Assembly: GCA_963932145.1 (NCBI GenBank)
Contig: OZ010573.1
Span: forward strand, 30,197,284-30,261,283
Direction of reading: 5' to 3'
DNA length: 64,000 nucleotides
From: Acanthosepion lycidas
Taxonomy: Eukaryota > Mollusca > Cephalopoda > Sepiida > Sepiidae
A program made the position numbers and the translations under genes. Numbering within the stretch: the first letter of the stretch is position 1; each line of letters begins with the position of its first letter. Of this stretch, positions 1 to 10,014 are shown in pieces. A model generated the notes under the pieces. The model was not told the DNA's origin and made no database searches. It saw nothing but the letters and a program-made list of their open reading frames with translations.

Positions 1-690
1 AAGTATAATAGTTAACACTAAGTTTTAAAATATTTTACGATAGGAAAGACATGTCTTCATACCTCTTGATATTAATACTGGCTAAAAGTATGGCTGTAAT
101 TACTGAATCATAAACATATCGGCATTTTCTTAATATTAATTGTAATATAGCAATGACTAAGTAGAAGCTTATGAAGCTTTATTTGACTAATTCAGCTTTA
201 GCACTGAAAATGTTAATTTTATTATAGTGGATGGTTACAAGTTAGAAGTTTTATTACCATACTAATATTCACCCAATACAAGGCTCAAGAACCCTGCAAG
301 GTAGATGGTTACTGTTAAAATGGTTATTATGACAGAATTGGTGGTAGGAGCTGAGGTTTATCACGACAAGGAATATTAATAACAACTGACCCTTGATTGT
401 GGCAATCAAAGTGTGAATATAAAGCCAATGCTCTCATAACTAAAGAATAAATGACAAAAAAATATGTCTCCACTCCACACAGATGGATCATGTAAAGCTT
501 CCAATTGGAAAGAAAAATAAATGAAAAGATATTTCCCTCAATAAAATCACTTCCTACTCAAACCAAAAGCTACAATCGTCTCAAAGCCTTTGTAAGTAAA
601 GAATTTTTTCTCAACCAAGAGAACATCTTCACCTGCTGATGGGCTTATATTCTTTTGTCTCCCCAATGTCTGAAATGTACTGTATGGCTA
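1..690. other. AT-rich stretch without a gene
   Basis: No coding signal is visible. The only structure I can support is a dispersed-repeat fragment at about 235-435, listed separately. Confidence 0.5.
235..435. repeat. dispersed repeat, also at 24.5 kb
   Basis: The stretch around 275-345 (CAATACAAGGCTC, then GTTAAAATGGTTAT) matches 24525-24600, which has CAATACAGGGCTTG and then GTTAAAATGGTTATAATGA at the same spacing. Two diverged copies of one interspersed repeat are the simplest reading. No internal promoter boxes are clear, so the class is not assigned. Confidence 0.45.
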
Positions 691-699
691 TACAAACTT

Positions 700-945
700 T
701 CCTATATCATAGGCTGTCAGTACTTCCCCCATAACACATTTTTCCCTGTTCTCAGCTGTCAGTATTTTCTGTATGATAAGCTTATTCTTTTCCCATCGGC
801 TGTCAATATCTTCTCTATGATATGCTTTCTCTCTGTCATCTGCTATCAGTATTTTCCTTATGGTATACTTTACCATAACTCATAGGCTGTCAGTATTTTT
901 CCTATGACACAGTTTTTCCTATATCATCGACTATCGCGATTTTCC
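700..945 (+). repeat. 44-bp minisatellite, about six units
   Basis: A core GGCTGTCAGTATTTT recurs near 712, 756, 799, 842, 883 and 928, a period of 43-45 bases. The spacers are T-rich (ttcctatgatac-like). The period is not a multiple of three, so the short frames crossing it (plus 655-885, minus 688-876) are by-products. Confidence 0.75.
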
Positions 946-1383
946 CATGTAAATTTTATTGAAAGGAAAATGTGCAGAAGGTTGTTATTGACTTTGTGCC
1001 GCTGAAGTTGAATGTTGGTGGACCCCAATATACAAAATGAAGACTTGATTAGAAAATGACTGGCCAATGTTTATTGACGCACCTAGGTACAAGATGCAGA
1101 GGTATAGAGAATGGTCAACCTCAAGTCAGTCAGATGCTGAGTGAAGGTGACTGAATTTCCTTTTCGTTGCTACCAAGCATGTCCAAACTTAATGGTTGGG
1201 AAGTGAGAAAACAATGATCATATCCTTTCTGGAAGTGGAGGTCATAAAATTTCCACATGACTGGAAACTCTTTTTGGTTTCCTTTTGCATGATGGGAAAA
1301 AGAAATTTTTTTATTTTTTTATTATTTTATTTATTAGTTTATTTTCATTCTCCCACAGATGCATCAATTTTGGCCCACCGGTC

Positions 1384-1721
1384 CTCTAAACCAGTGGTTT
1401 TCAACTTGTCTCCACTTGGGGTCTACATGGGTCGATTTTAAAATAGTTTATAGTGAGTTATTTTACTAGTGTACGTAAATGTTCCATAGAATTTAGTTGT
1501 TAAATACAAGTTTATTTTCATTAAATTAGTCTTACTTCAAAATAAAGCATATACATTTACTATTTCTATAATACAGTTACTAAACTTATCTATTAGTAAA
1601 AAGTAAAATAAGCTTCTTTTTTTTCATTTTCATCATATGGTCAACAGGGGTCCACCCCAAAAATAAAGAGTGAAAGTGGTCCATGGGGAAAAAAAAAAGG
1701 TTAAGAACTACTACTCTAAAC
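1384..1721. mobile_element. hAT-type MITE with 8-bp target duplication
   Basis: The element occupies 1392-1713. Its left end CAGTGGTTTTCAAC and the reverse complement of its right end, TAGTAGTTCTTAACC, form the typical hAT terminal inverted repeat. It is bounded by an exact 8-bp direct repeat CTCTAAAC at 1384-1391 and 1714-1721, the target length of hAT transposases. The 322-bp A/T-rich interior has no transposase, so it is non-autonomous. Confidence 0.85.
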
Positions 1722-2817
1722 CATCAAATATAGAAAGTATTTTTGCACTTTTATTTACCTGAAAAGGGATGACAACAACAGCATTATTTATTTTAGAATT
1801 TAAAAATTAAAAAAAAAAACACATTTTTTGATCAACCAACAAACAAACAACCAGGAATCATCTAGAAGGAAGGCAATAATCGTGGAGAACATAGATAAAA
1901 TGATTCGGTGTTTAAAAATTACCTACTTGAGATCCATGTCACCGACAATCGACAAGCACAAAATCTGAGGCAGACAGTTGAAGAAAGCAAAGTTTGATAG
2001 ATAAACGAAAATATTAGAGTGCATCAAAAGTATTTTTGCTTTTTACAGACTCTGTTCCAAAATTTATTTTATGTACACATCTAAAGATTATGACTTCTTG
2101 ATAATGTTATTTATTATCATTAATTATATATGATTATCAATATTGATATTGTTAATATTATCATTACATCTTATCCACACTATCTTTTGGTTCAGATGTT
2201 ATCATGGTAGTTACAAGTACTGAAACAGAATTTTTAAAGTATTATTTTAAAATAGGCTTCAAAGATGCAGATAATGTTCATATACAGGATTGCTCCCATC
2301 TTGTCTGCCAAGGTGGTACTCTTTTAGGACTATAAAAGTATATATCAATAAAGCTTCCTTTCACTCTTTTTTGCTCTGCAATATATACAACAACATGAAA
2401 CTTGTCTCCACTTGGGGAGATTTCTTTCCCTCAGTTAATTTCAAACAAATCACAGGAGTATCACATACAACAGGGCTAAGCATGTAACTGTTTTCTTTCT
2501 TTTTTTTTTTTTTTAGCTATCTGTATACTAGCAGGATAACCCATCTTTGACCAGGTCTTTCATTACTGGGAATTTTTGCTGTTCAAATGGAGCAGCTTAA
2601 GTTTAAAGTCAGCCCACTAAAAAATCAATATTAGTAACATCATTTAGGTGCAACTGAAGCACATCCCTAAATGGCGGGGGTAACAATTTGAAGTGGGGTG
2701 GGGGGCTCTGAAAAGAGAAATGTATAATAATATTCTTGTAAAAATTTAAAGTATTCATTTTTGTTAAAGTTTTTATGAAAGATATATATCCAAGAACAGA
2801 TAGTAAATAGTAAAACA
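1722..2817. other. AT-rich stretch, nothing recognised
   Basis: Simple A and T runs and TAT-rich tracts (for example 2095-2165). No coding signal or repeat family was recognised. Confidence 0.5.
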
Positions 2818-2872
2818 TTGCTGAGAGTTATAATGGACAGGAAGTAGTGGAGAGCCATTGTTGCCAATAATA
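2818..2872 (+). mobile_element. tip of RTE-like LINE 3' end (fragment)
   Basis: AGGAAGTAGTGGAGAGCC resembles the codons for a DRKLWRAM-like stretch that ends the RTE-like LINE copies elsewhere in the window (47.4, 49.4, 61.0 kb). It is very short. Confidence 0.4.
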
Positions 2873-3004
2873 TGGACTCAAAATTGGCACTGAAGAATTA
2901 TCAAACAAAAAAAATTCATCAAAATTGGATGAAAACTGGAAATGCATAAACATTCGATCACACACACACACAAACAAACATATACACATTTTGAGAATTA
3001 TATA

Positions 3005-3385
3005 TATATAATTTTCCCTTTCTCTTCTTTTGTGAGGACAACCTTCAAAAGCTTGATGACACTTCGCAGATATCTCTCCCAAGTAAGACCCCCCATATAG
3101 GAGAACATGACTAAAGACTGTGTGTATGCTATCCCGTGCAGCTGTGGAAAGAAATATAAAGGGAAGACAGGCCGCCCCCTCAAGGTAAGGCTTCAAGAAC
3201 ACCAGAAAGCTGTAACATGAGGGGAAGTGGAAAAACCAGGCGTGGCTGACCACATATGGAGAGAGAAGGGAGATCACCACCCTCTGTGAGAACATGTTGA
3301 GATCATAGACAAGGAACACCATTGGAAAATTCGTAAACTTAAAGAATCAGCACATATGCTAGGCCACAAAAATCTTCTGAGCTGA
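3005..3385 (+). pseudogene. Penelope-like retroelement GIY-YIG endonuclease (decayed)
   Basis: A continuous reading frame from 3116 to the stop at 3383-3385 (90 codons) encodes a GIY-YIG nuclease of the kind found at the C-terminus of Penelope-like elements. Visible are CVYAIPCSCG (GIY position, with the spaced cysteines typical of this family), KYKGKTGRP (YIG position), VRLQEHQKAV (conserved Arg and His) and VADHIWREKGDHH. Two in-frame stops (TGA at 3218-3220 and 3287-3289) make it inactive. The normal product nicks DNA to prime reverse transcription. The 110 bases upstream are probably the linker, in disturbed frame. No RT domain is present, so this is a 3' fragment. Confidence 0.8.
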
Positions 3386-3439
3386 CCAAGCATAGAATAA
3401 ATACAATATGGGAACCAGTAATAAGGAGTGCCAGAGAAA

Positions 3440-3757
3440 AGTAATAATAATAACAAAGTTGCAATATGAGCTCTGGTAAAAACATGCAATGATAACAGCA
3501 AAAATTGTAATATGAACACTGGTAAAAATGGTTGCTGAAGACATTAGGTTTATAATACCCAGAAATTCATACCCAGGACACATGGCACAGTGGTTAGATC
3601 CAGTGACAGAACCCAAAAAGTGTGAGTTCAATACTTGGCTAAGGCAGTGGAGAACTTTCAGAGGGAAAATTAACAGGAGATAACTGATAACTGACATCCA
3701 TTAAACATGGCACATGGAACTAATCTACTCCAGTGAGCAAAATAAAGGGTTCAGTTC
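3440..3757 (+). mobile_element. SINE-A copy with 5' extension unit
   Basis: From about 3575 the copy has GGACACATGGCACAGTGG (A-box-like) and GTGTGAGTTCAATACTTGG (B-box-like), then the SINE-A body (AACAGGAGATAACTG, AAATAAAGGGTTCAG). About 20 bases after the A box are deleted relative to other copies. The 135 bases before it also precede the SINE-A copy at 18.8-18.97 kb in the same relative orientation, so they may be part of a longer element. The copy is cut by a SINE-B at about 3757. Confidence 0.65.
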
Positions 3758-3860
3758 CCAAGGATATTAGTTCGTAAGGGAATATAACGAACCCAACTGG
3801 AATTGGAACACAAAGCTCCAATTAACAATTCTGAGCCATTATCTAGTTCACCAGCTCCCC
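3758..3860 (-). mobile_element. SINE-B fragment
   Basis: On the minus strand it reads GTGTTCCAATTCCAGTTGGG (B box region), then GTTCGTTATATTCCCTTACG. This is the body shared with copies at 21.7, 43.5, 55.8 and 58.4 kb. It truncates the adjacent SINE-A. Confidence 0.6.
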
Positions 3861-4164
3861 ATCCAAATTTAGAGCATCTGGTATTCCCAAGTGGTTTTCT
3901 ACAAACAGCAACCTTGTCCATTTCAAACCTATAGCAACTATTTGCTAGAAATTAAAACAGTACCTGACTGTACTGCCCAAAATAAGTTGAAGCATTTTAG
4001 GGATGGTGAATTGACACTTCAAATAAAGTTGATGATTATAAGCCTGAAAAATATAAGTTTGAAGAGACCCCAAATATCAACACTGGAAAACATTCAAAAT
4101 AGCTATCAACATTGAAAGAGGTAATATGTATAGCATTTTTCTTTTATGAGCCAATTCCCATCAT

Positions 4165-4357
4165 GACAAAGGTTTGTTATTGGCTCTCCACAACATCCTG
4201 TCTTTTGTTACTCAAAGTAATTTTTTACCCTTTACCATCTTGTCTGCCCTAGAATTTCTCAAGTAGGATATTCAGTGTTTCTCCCTGCTTCTCTTGCCTT
4301 TAATATGTCCTGTAAATGTTAAATTCTCCAGGCCTGCTTTTCTCATTATGCGTCCCA
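4165..4357 (-). mobile_element. RTE-like LINE, C-terminal/3' end
   Basis: Minus-strand translation gives RIMRKAGLENLTFTGHIKGK and then VTKDRMLWRA across stops. These are the last about 60 residues of the endonuclease/RT LINE that recurs across the window. It is a 5'-truncated dead copy. Confidence 0.7.
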
Positions 4358-4552
4358 TAAGAAATTAACTCCCTCATTCTTACTACAAGCATAAGTTTCT
4401 TTGTTGTTGCTATTTGACTTAAGACTTTCTTGTTGCTTGCATGCTCTGTCTGTAGTATTCTCAGCATTCATTACTAGAACCACTTGCGTTTCAAGTCTCT
4501 TCATCTGTGAGGAAATTATCAATTCACTGATAAAATCTAGCTGTCTATATTT
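4358..4552 (-). other. unassigned open stretch between LINE tail and SINE
   Basis: On the minus strand this is open as part of a 124-codon frame (4346-4720) whose N-terminal half is translated SINE-A. The unique part (about 65 residues, rich in Gln, Asn, Glu and Lys) could come from an unidentified retroelement ORF. A real gene is unlikely because its start lies inside a SINE. Confidence 0.3.
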
Positions 4553-4796
4553 CTGAGATGAGGTATTATGTACACTATTTACATTATTCAGACTATTGTC
4601 CCCATCTTTGTCGCCATGTTTTGGCCATTGTAAACTCTGGCCTTCTTCAGGTGGTTGGAATGTCGAACTGAACCCTTTATTTCGCTCACTGGAGTAGACT
4701 GTTCTAGTTCCATGTGCCATGTCTAATGAGTGTCAGTTATCTCTTGTTAATTCCCCTCTCAAAGTTCTCCACTGCCTTAACCAGGTATTGAACTCA
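4553..4796 (-). mobile_element. SINE-A body, minus strand
   Basis: On the minus strand it reads GAGTTCAATACCTGGTTAAG, the body AAATAAAGGGTTCAGTTCGA, and the tail CACCTGAAGAAGGCCAGAG with ATGGCGACAAAGATGGGG. The copy stops at its B box, where a plus-strand copy begins. Confidence 0.7.
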
Positions 4797-4900
4797 AGGA
4801 CACATGGCACAGTGGATAAAGGCGTTAGTTAGATCCAGTGACAGGACCCAAAGAGTGTGAGTTCAATACCTGTTTAAGGCAGTGGAGAAGTTTCAATTTA
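4796..4900 (+). mobile_element. SINE-A head, head-to-head with the previous copy
   Basis: GGACACATGGCACAGTGG (A box), the spacer AAAGGCGTTAGTTAGATCC and GAGTTCAATACC (B box) are present, and the copy ends after about 100 bases. This is the cleanest A-to-B box interval of the family in the window. The junction is an abrupt orientation switch. Confidence 0.7.
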
Positions 4901-5183
4901 AGATCTAAGACATGAGTTTTTACTTGTGGCTTTTTTATATATTGAAATGACAATTATTAACATGTACTAAAATGTTCTGTAAAAAGATTCCATTTTTCAA
5001 AAATATGATTTATTTCCTCATAGTTTTCAGAAGTAGTAGATTTCAGTTGTCAAAGTGAATTTTCACATTTTTTAATTTATATAAAAATTCAGTTTGATGA
5101 CAAAATGAAATTTACTATTTCTGAAAAAGCCAGGAAATACTAAATTATCTGTCACATATGGTTTGGTTCTCTTGCTATACATT
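4901..5183. other. AT-rich spacer
   Basis: Nothing recognised. Confidence 0.4.
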
Positions 5184-5612
5184 TACAGATTCTTGATAAA
5201 ATCTAAAGAAGAATCTGCAATATTATTAGTCTTGACCTGGTATCTCACTTTTAAACTCCTGTAATATAGCTTTCCTGTGCTTTTTCTATAAATATTTTTC
5301 TGGTGCTTAGAGTGTATGAATTTTAAGTGCAGTACTAGATTTGTGACAAAGTCTCATTCTTTTACAGTTGAAATGGCTAGATGTAACCATAAGTTCTATG
5401 CTAACAGTTTCTTCTATTACGCTTCTGGCTTGTGAAACTCTCTTCTGGCTTCTTGTTTCCCAGTCAACTTTGATTTTCATAAATCTAAATGCAATGTCAA
5501 TCGCTATTGCCAGTCTTCTTAATTCTTGTTCTTTTATTATCCTCTCTCCTTAATAGTGTTTTTTTTTCTCATATTCTCTAATACTCAGTAACCTTTGTTA
5601 ATTAGTGGCTTT
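5184..5612 (+). mobile_element. CR1/Rex-like LINE 3' portion (dead)
   Basis: It aligns in order with the fuller copy at 30.6-31.3 kb: the LDKIQRRICN-like segment at 5190, the TRLASRSHPF-like segment at 5335, then ACETLFWLLV and a 3' UTR ending in TTATTGCCTTGCTTAATGAT. Frame breaks are frequent. The orientation is opposite to the RT fragment that starts at 5945. Confidence 0.65.
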
Positions 5613-5630
5613 ATTGCCTTGCTTAATGAT

Positions 5631-5631
<1 letters not shown>

Positions 5632-5679
<48 letters not shown>
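5632..5679. repeat. (TA)n microsatellite
   Basis: An uninterrupted TA run of over 40 bases that abuts the left arm of the hairpin at 5674. Confidence 0.9.
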
Positions 5680-5681
<2 letters not shown>

Positions 5682-5766
5682 AAAGTTGCAGATTAAAAAA
5701 ATTGTTTTATTTTATGAAAGTATTTATATATATATTTGATGAAAGATTGAGGACAATTTGAAATAT

Positions 5767-5808
<42 letters not shown>

Positions 5809-5857
5809 CTTTCATAAAATAAAACAATTTTTTTAATTTGCAACTTTTTCTATATAT
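5674..5857. repeat. TA-flanked hairpin (foldback), about 56-bp arms
   Basis: The left arm (5674-5732, GAAAAAGTTGCAGATTAAAA then TTTTATGAAAGTATTTATA) is repeated inverted at 5801-5857 with one visible mismatch. The loop is about 70 bases and contains a second (TA)n run. Both outer ends run into (TA)n. No coding capacity. Confidence 0.8.
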
Positions 5858-5892
5858 ACATATTAAGAAAGTATACATGGCTTCTCTATATA

Positions 5893-5894
5893 TG

Positions 5895-5965
<71 letters not shown>
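5893..5965. repeat. (TA)n followed by (GA)n
   Basis: A compound microsatellite, TA to about 5932 then GA to 5965. It has replaced or truncated the 3' end of the minus-strand LINE RT, whose frame runs into it as Leu-Ser and Tyr-Ile repeats. Confidence 0.9.
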
Positions 5966-5973
<8 letters not shown>

Positions 5974-7150
5974 AGATATGAGCAAATGGTTGTGTCATCA
6001 GTATAGATACAAAGTTGAGAGCTAATGCCATCAGAAAGGTTGTTAATGAAAATTAAAGACAAAGTAGGACCAAGGATAGAGCCCTGGGTGGGGACACCTA
6101 CATTAGTACAAAAAGATCTAGAAGAGTGGCCTTTCAGGATAACTTTCATTTCACAATTAGATAAGGAGGATTGTATCAGTTCAAAAATCCATCTGGAGAC
6201 ACCATAACCTTTCAACTTGTGAAAAAGACCAGTGTGCCAAACCCAGTCAAACACTTTTGAGATGACCAAAGCAATAGCCCAAGCTTCACCATTCTTATCT
6301 AAAACTTGATAGACTCTTTCCTCAATAATCATTAATACATCAGCAGTTGAGCGAGAGAAGCAAAAGTCATATTGTTTGTCTGAAAGAAGGCCCTGTGACA
6401 TGATTCAGCATTGATTAGAGCCTCTAGTAGTTTGCTAAAAGGTGGTAGAAGGCTAATAGGCCAATAGTTGGAAGGGTTGGACTTCAGCAGAGTTCTTAAG
6501 AACTGGAACAACAGACTGGAAAGCAGGAGGTACGGAAGTATTTATTATACAGTTTAGAGAGAACAAGAACCACTTCTGGAGCACACTTCTTACAGGAATG
6601 CAATCAGGTTCAAATGCTTTGTGGGGATCCAGATTAGGGATGATACCAAAAATCATGGAAGGAGTATATCACTCAATAGAGATTCAGTCCTAAGTGGAAA
6701 GTTAGGCAATAATGCTTCAGATGAGTCAAGAGTGGAGTTTGAAGAGAATTTATGAGCAAAACATTCTGCTTTTATCAGCAGAAGATGTTAACACCTCAAA
6801 TTGATTGAAGAAATAAGGAACAGAAATTTTGATTTATCTAATATGCTGTTACAGATCCACCACTAATCCAGAGAATCAAAGTTGGTAAATGCAATACAGT
6901 ACCTTATTCTCTCAGCAAACAGATACTGAGCTCCTTCAGGAATGCATTTACATTTATTACATGCAGCCACAAATAGGCATCTGTTGTGATAGCAACTGTC
7001 CCACTGGTATGGCTGAAAACAGTGATTCCTGTGCACTATAGCAGCAGAATCATGTGAACCATGGAAAAGAATGAGGTTTCACCTGGTATTTCTGAGAAGG
7101 AATAAAAGCATCTATGCCAGCTTTAACACAAGAAGAAAACTCACTGGCAC
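5945..7150 (-). pseudogene. CR1/Rex-like LINE reverse transcriptase (decayed)
   Basis: Read on the minus strand from 7145 downwards, blocks appear in family order: SCVKAGIDAFIPSQKYQVKP; the CRLFVAA/CKCIPEGAQ region; AECFAHKFSSNSTLDSSEAL; LDPHKAFEPDCIP; then a 150-codon frame (6401-5945) with QYDFCFSRSTADVL, VISKVFDWVWH, QGSILGPTLSLIFINN and CIYTDDTTI. The last is the RT catalytic box; the usual residue before Asp-Asp is Ala, here Thr. The normal product copies its own RNA at a nicked target. Stops and frameshifts at about 6430, 6480 and 7020, and truncation by the microsatellite, make it dead. Confidence 0.8.
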
Positions 7151-7922
7151 AATATTTATGCAATTAGATGCAATAAAAATCCTCTTTGCCAATGGATGTT
7201 ATTTAGGAGACTTTGCCAAATAAACACAGAAGAAGGAGGATTCAGATTGGTTTGGTTTTTAACTTATTCAGCAGTATAATTCAAATTCCAACTTTCAAGT
7301 GGTCGTATTTTTTCCTATTTGATAAAAGAAATAAAAAAAATAGAAATTAATCCTATGTCTAGCCATTGGATACAACAAACATTACACTTCAATGTAATTA
7401 AAAGATTGCCATTATTAATAGCAGCCCTGGAGAAGCAGAGATAAATTGTTGGTTATTCTTACTTAACACTCACAAGCTTAGAACAAATCAGATATAAAAA
7501 TAAACTTATTCAAAATCCAAGACTGTTTTAACTCTTTAAATGGCATTCTGCCGAATATAAACGATAACGCCAAAAGCCCAAATCCTGAGCTGATGGCTAC
7601 ATGAATAGATTTATAAACAAGGTAGTAGGAGTTCAAAAGCTTTTCCTTGTATAGTTTGTCAGTAATCAAATTCAACATTTCTTGAATACAATTTGCTGAG
7701 TTGATGTACAGCCTGAAAATGTTAACTCTAAAACAGCCTTCTCTGAATTCAAAGCATTTATTTCCAACAAAAACAATCTTACAATCTCAAAATATTTTCT
7801 GACGTTAAATAACTGTAAAGGGTTGATAATCCATAAAAAACAAATTAATCAAATTAAAACTAAATAATAATGTTTTTATTGATGGGACCATATGTATGTA
7901 AGGGGAGGGAACAAAATACAAA
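7151..7922. other. no gene recognised
   Basis: The first 100 bases may be further LINE 5' sequence. The rest shows no family I recognise. The minus frame 7478-7678 has no motif. Confidence 0.4.
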
Positions 7923-8003
7923 TACAGGCTGCAATGGGTAAATTGTTGCCATTTTATAATTTTAATTTTGCTCATGTGTATTGTTTGTTTTTGATTTTGT
8001 TAA

Positions 8004-8347
8004 CGGAGTCTTCCATGGTCAATTTACATCCAGGTTCATATGTAAACATACAATATGACCCTTAACTAAGCTTCCTTTGACCGCCCAATGATGACCCCAC
8101 ATTGCATTTCAATTCTTGATCTTGTCAGTATGCACTGGAAGCTGAAAAAAGGCTTTCTACATGTACACAAGATGAAAGACAAATGCTGCACCAGGAAATA
8201 AAGATGCCAACACTGTTTCCCATATTATATGTAGATGTTTTATTCAGAGCATTGCTTGGGTAGGTAGGTAGGTAGGTAGGTAGGTATATAGGTGATATTT
8301 AGGACAATTTCTATGTTGATATTTTAGGTCGGCTCTTCTCCCTAACA
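8004..8347 (+). repeat. repeat R, inserted in mariner
   Basis: A 340-bp sequence running from GAGTCTTCCATGGTC to GGTCGGCTCTTCTCC. An inverted copy lies at 10015-10340. The flanks read TAAC on both sides (about 8000-8003 and about 8344-8347), a plausible 4-bp target duplication. An internal (TAGG)n run is at 8257-8285. The class is unknown; no A/B boxes or ORF are evident. Confidence 0.7.
8257..8285. repeat. (TAGG)n microsatellite inside repeat R
   Basis: Six to seven TAGG units. The inverted copy at 10.06-10.08 kb has only three, so the run varies in length between copies. Confidence 0.85.
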
Positions 8348-8359
8348 ACAATATAGTAG

Positions 8360-8960
8360 GGTCAGTTGGGCACCGTCTGTTAGAAAAAGAGCACCATGAC
8401 ACAATTCACTCTGTCAAAAATTTAGAAACAGCATGCTATACAGCTTGGAATTCATACCAGAAGCTCCAATATGAAAATTTCAGAGTGTTTTGATGTCAAT
8501 CTGAGTACAGTACAGAGGATTCAGTGTTTGGAATGAACACTATTGATGGTGACATTATGCCTCCATTCATCTTCGCACAGGTCTTCAAACTCAACACAGA
8601 GGCCTACATCAACTGACTTGAGGGGTCAGTGCTGCCCTGGGTCAAAGGGGTGGCTGCTGGAAGATCCTATGCCTAGTATTCTGTACCTTGCCACAATAGC
8701 AGAAGAACTAAGTCATGGCTGTCAGACAATCAATTTCTGTGACCACATCATACCCTAACATCTGGTCACCTAACTCCTCAGATTGCAACCCCCTTGATTA
8801 TTATATGTGTGGCACTGTTGAGCAAGAGACCAACAAAACTCCTTATTACACCAAAGATGAACGGAAGGCAAGAATTATGGCAGCATTCACCAACTTAAAC
8901 AAGGAGACTGTCCAGAAGAGTTACAGAAGATTCCGATTTCATCTGGAGGCCATGGTTTAA
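8360..8960 (+). pseudogene. mariner-family transposase (decayed)
   Basis: Pieces follow transposase order: TVKNLETAC near the N-terminus, the SDGDVMPPF-like GDIMPPFIFA, GSRYV-like VAAGRSYA, then NIWSPNSSDCNPLDYYMCGT, which holds the last catalytic region, and KDERKARIMAAFTNLNKETV. A frameshift near 8750 splits the last two blocks between the frames 8543-8758 and 8715-8960. Compared with the family, the DNA-binding to first-Asp region is partly deleted, as in the copy at 26.2 kb. The normal product excises and reinserts the element at TA sites. This copy is inactive. Confidence 0.75.
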
Positions 8961-9102
8961 GCCAATGGTGATTTTATTCAATAAATTTACTCTTTAGTAT
9001 TTCAAGATATTTTTGTGTAATTTTGCTTAGTATATTTGTTAAAATGAGGTCTCAGTGTTATTTTCATTTTTGTGTAATTTAGATCATAATTTATCCATTA
9101 CA

Positions 9103-9104
<2 letters not shown>

Positions 9105-9154
<50 letters not shown>
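9105..9154. repeat. (TA)n microsatellite
   Basis: An uninterrupted TA run of 50 bases at the mariner right end. Confidence 0.9.
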
Positions 9155-9157
<3 letters not shown>

Positions 9158-9440
9158 AGAATAAGGAATAAATAAGAAATATTTATAAATTTAACATGTT
9201 TTGCTTTTATTTTCATCATTGTAAATAATTTATGGAAGAGAAGGTTCTGGTAGTTTGAGTTCAGGACAAGGCAAAAAATGTGAGATCTACCTGACCAATG
9301 AAACCAAACAATACAGAACTCAAAGTACCAGAATGTTCTCTTCCATAACTCTTTTCCAAAAATTTCTCGTGAAGTTTAAATAAAAGTAAAAAAAAAAAAA
9401 AAAAAATTTAGACAAGAATTTATCCATTGCACACTGTATA
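9155..9440. repeat. dispersed repeat Z core with inner inverted repeat
   Basis: Starts with the motif AAATATTTATAAATTTAACA, which is also found near 19540, 26190 and 34910. Inside, GGTTCTGGTAGTTTGAGTTC (about 9243) and GAACTCAAAGTACCAGAATG (about 9318) are inverted. It ends with TTATCCATTGCACACTGTAT, close to the mariner end above, so a mariner-derived MITE is possible. Confidence 0.45.
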
Positions 9441-10014
9441 TGTTGATTATAAGTTGTGCATCAAGAGAAAAGATGAAAATAGACGGATGCTTAATTTTAG
9501 ATTTAAATTTTAAATTTATGGCATCTGATGTGACTAGATGCACAAACAAACCAATCTCAATCAGCTTCTTACCGCTTCTGTTTTCATCACTGTTGTTTCT
9601 AAATATCCCACATTTTATCAGAAAAAGTTTTGTTAAGAAAAGTGATATATTGTATGAATGATACTAGGGACACCCACGTAGAAAAGAAAGGTGTGGCTTT
9701 ATCACAATCTTAATTGTTTCTGTTTTATAACAAGCAGGTGGTTCTTTTTGAAGCAGTATCCACTTAGACTGAAGAGGAATGGTAAAGTAAAGGAGTGGAT
9801 GAAAGGTTTTTTGGAGATCAAGTGACAACAAAACAGGAAACTGGGTGTATGTAGGTGTTGATCTATGTTAACAGTCATGCTTGGGATTGGAGTCAGTTCT
9901 GGGCCACTCTTGGTTGGAGATGGACATGTTCGTCATGTGGTCCTGTTGCCACCTGTTTGTATTTACCAGACACATGTTGGAATGTGTAAATGATAAAGAT
10001 GTTGGTAGGAAGAA
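9441..10014. other. no gene recognised
   Basis: The 73-codon plus frame (9440-9661) has no motif. Nothing else recognised. Confidence 0.4.

Larger units (their letters stand above)
7923..9106 (+). mobile_element. mariner-type transposon, interrupted
   Basis: The left end ACAGGCTGCAATGGGTAAAT at 7924 matches the terminal repeat of the second copy (26938, minus strand), and the right end is TTATCCATTACACC at about 9104. After about 80 bases the element is interrupted by repeat R (8004-8347) and resumes at CAATATAGTAGGGTCAGTTG. The interior carries a broken transposase. The right end abuts (TA)n, so the TA target duplication cannot be read. Confidence 0.75.

Noticed and set aside
4346..4720. 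124-codon minus-strand frame
   Set aside because: The first half is a translated SINE-A, so it is not an independent gene.
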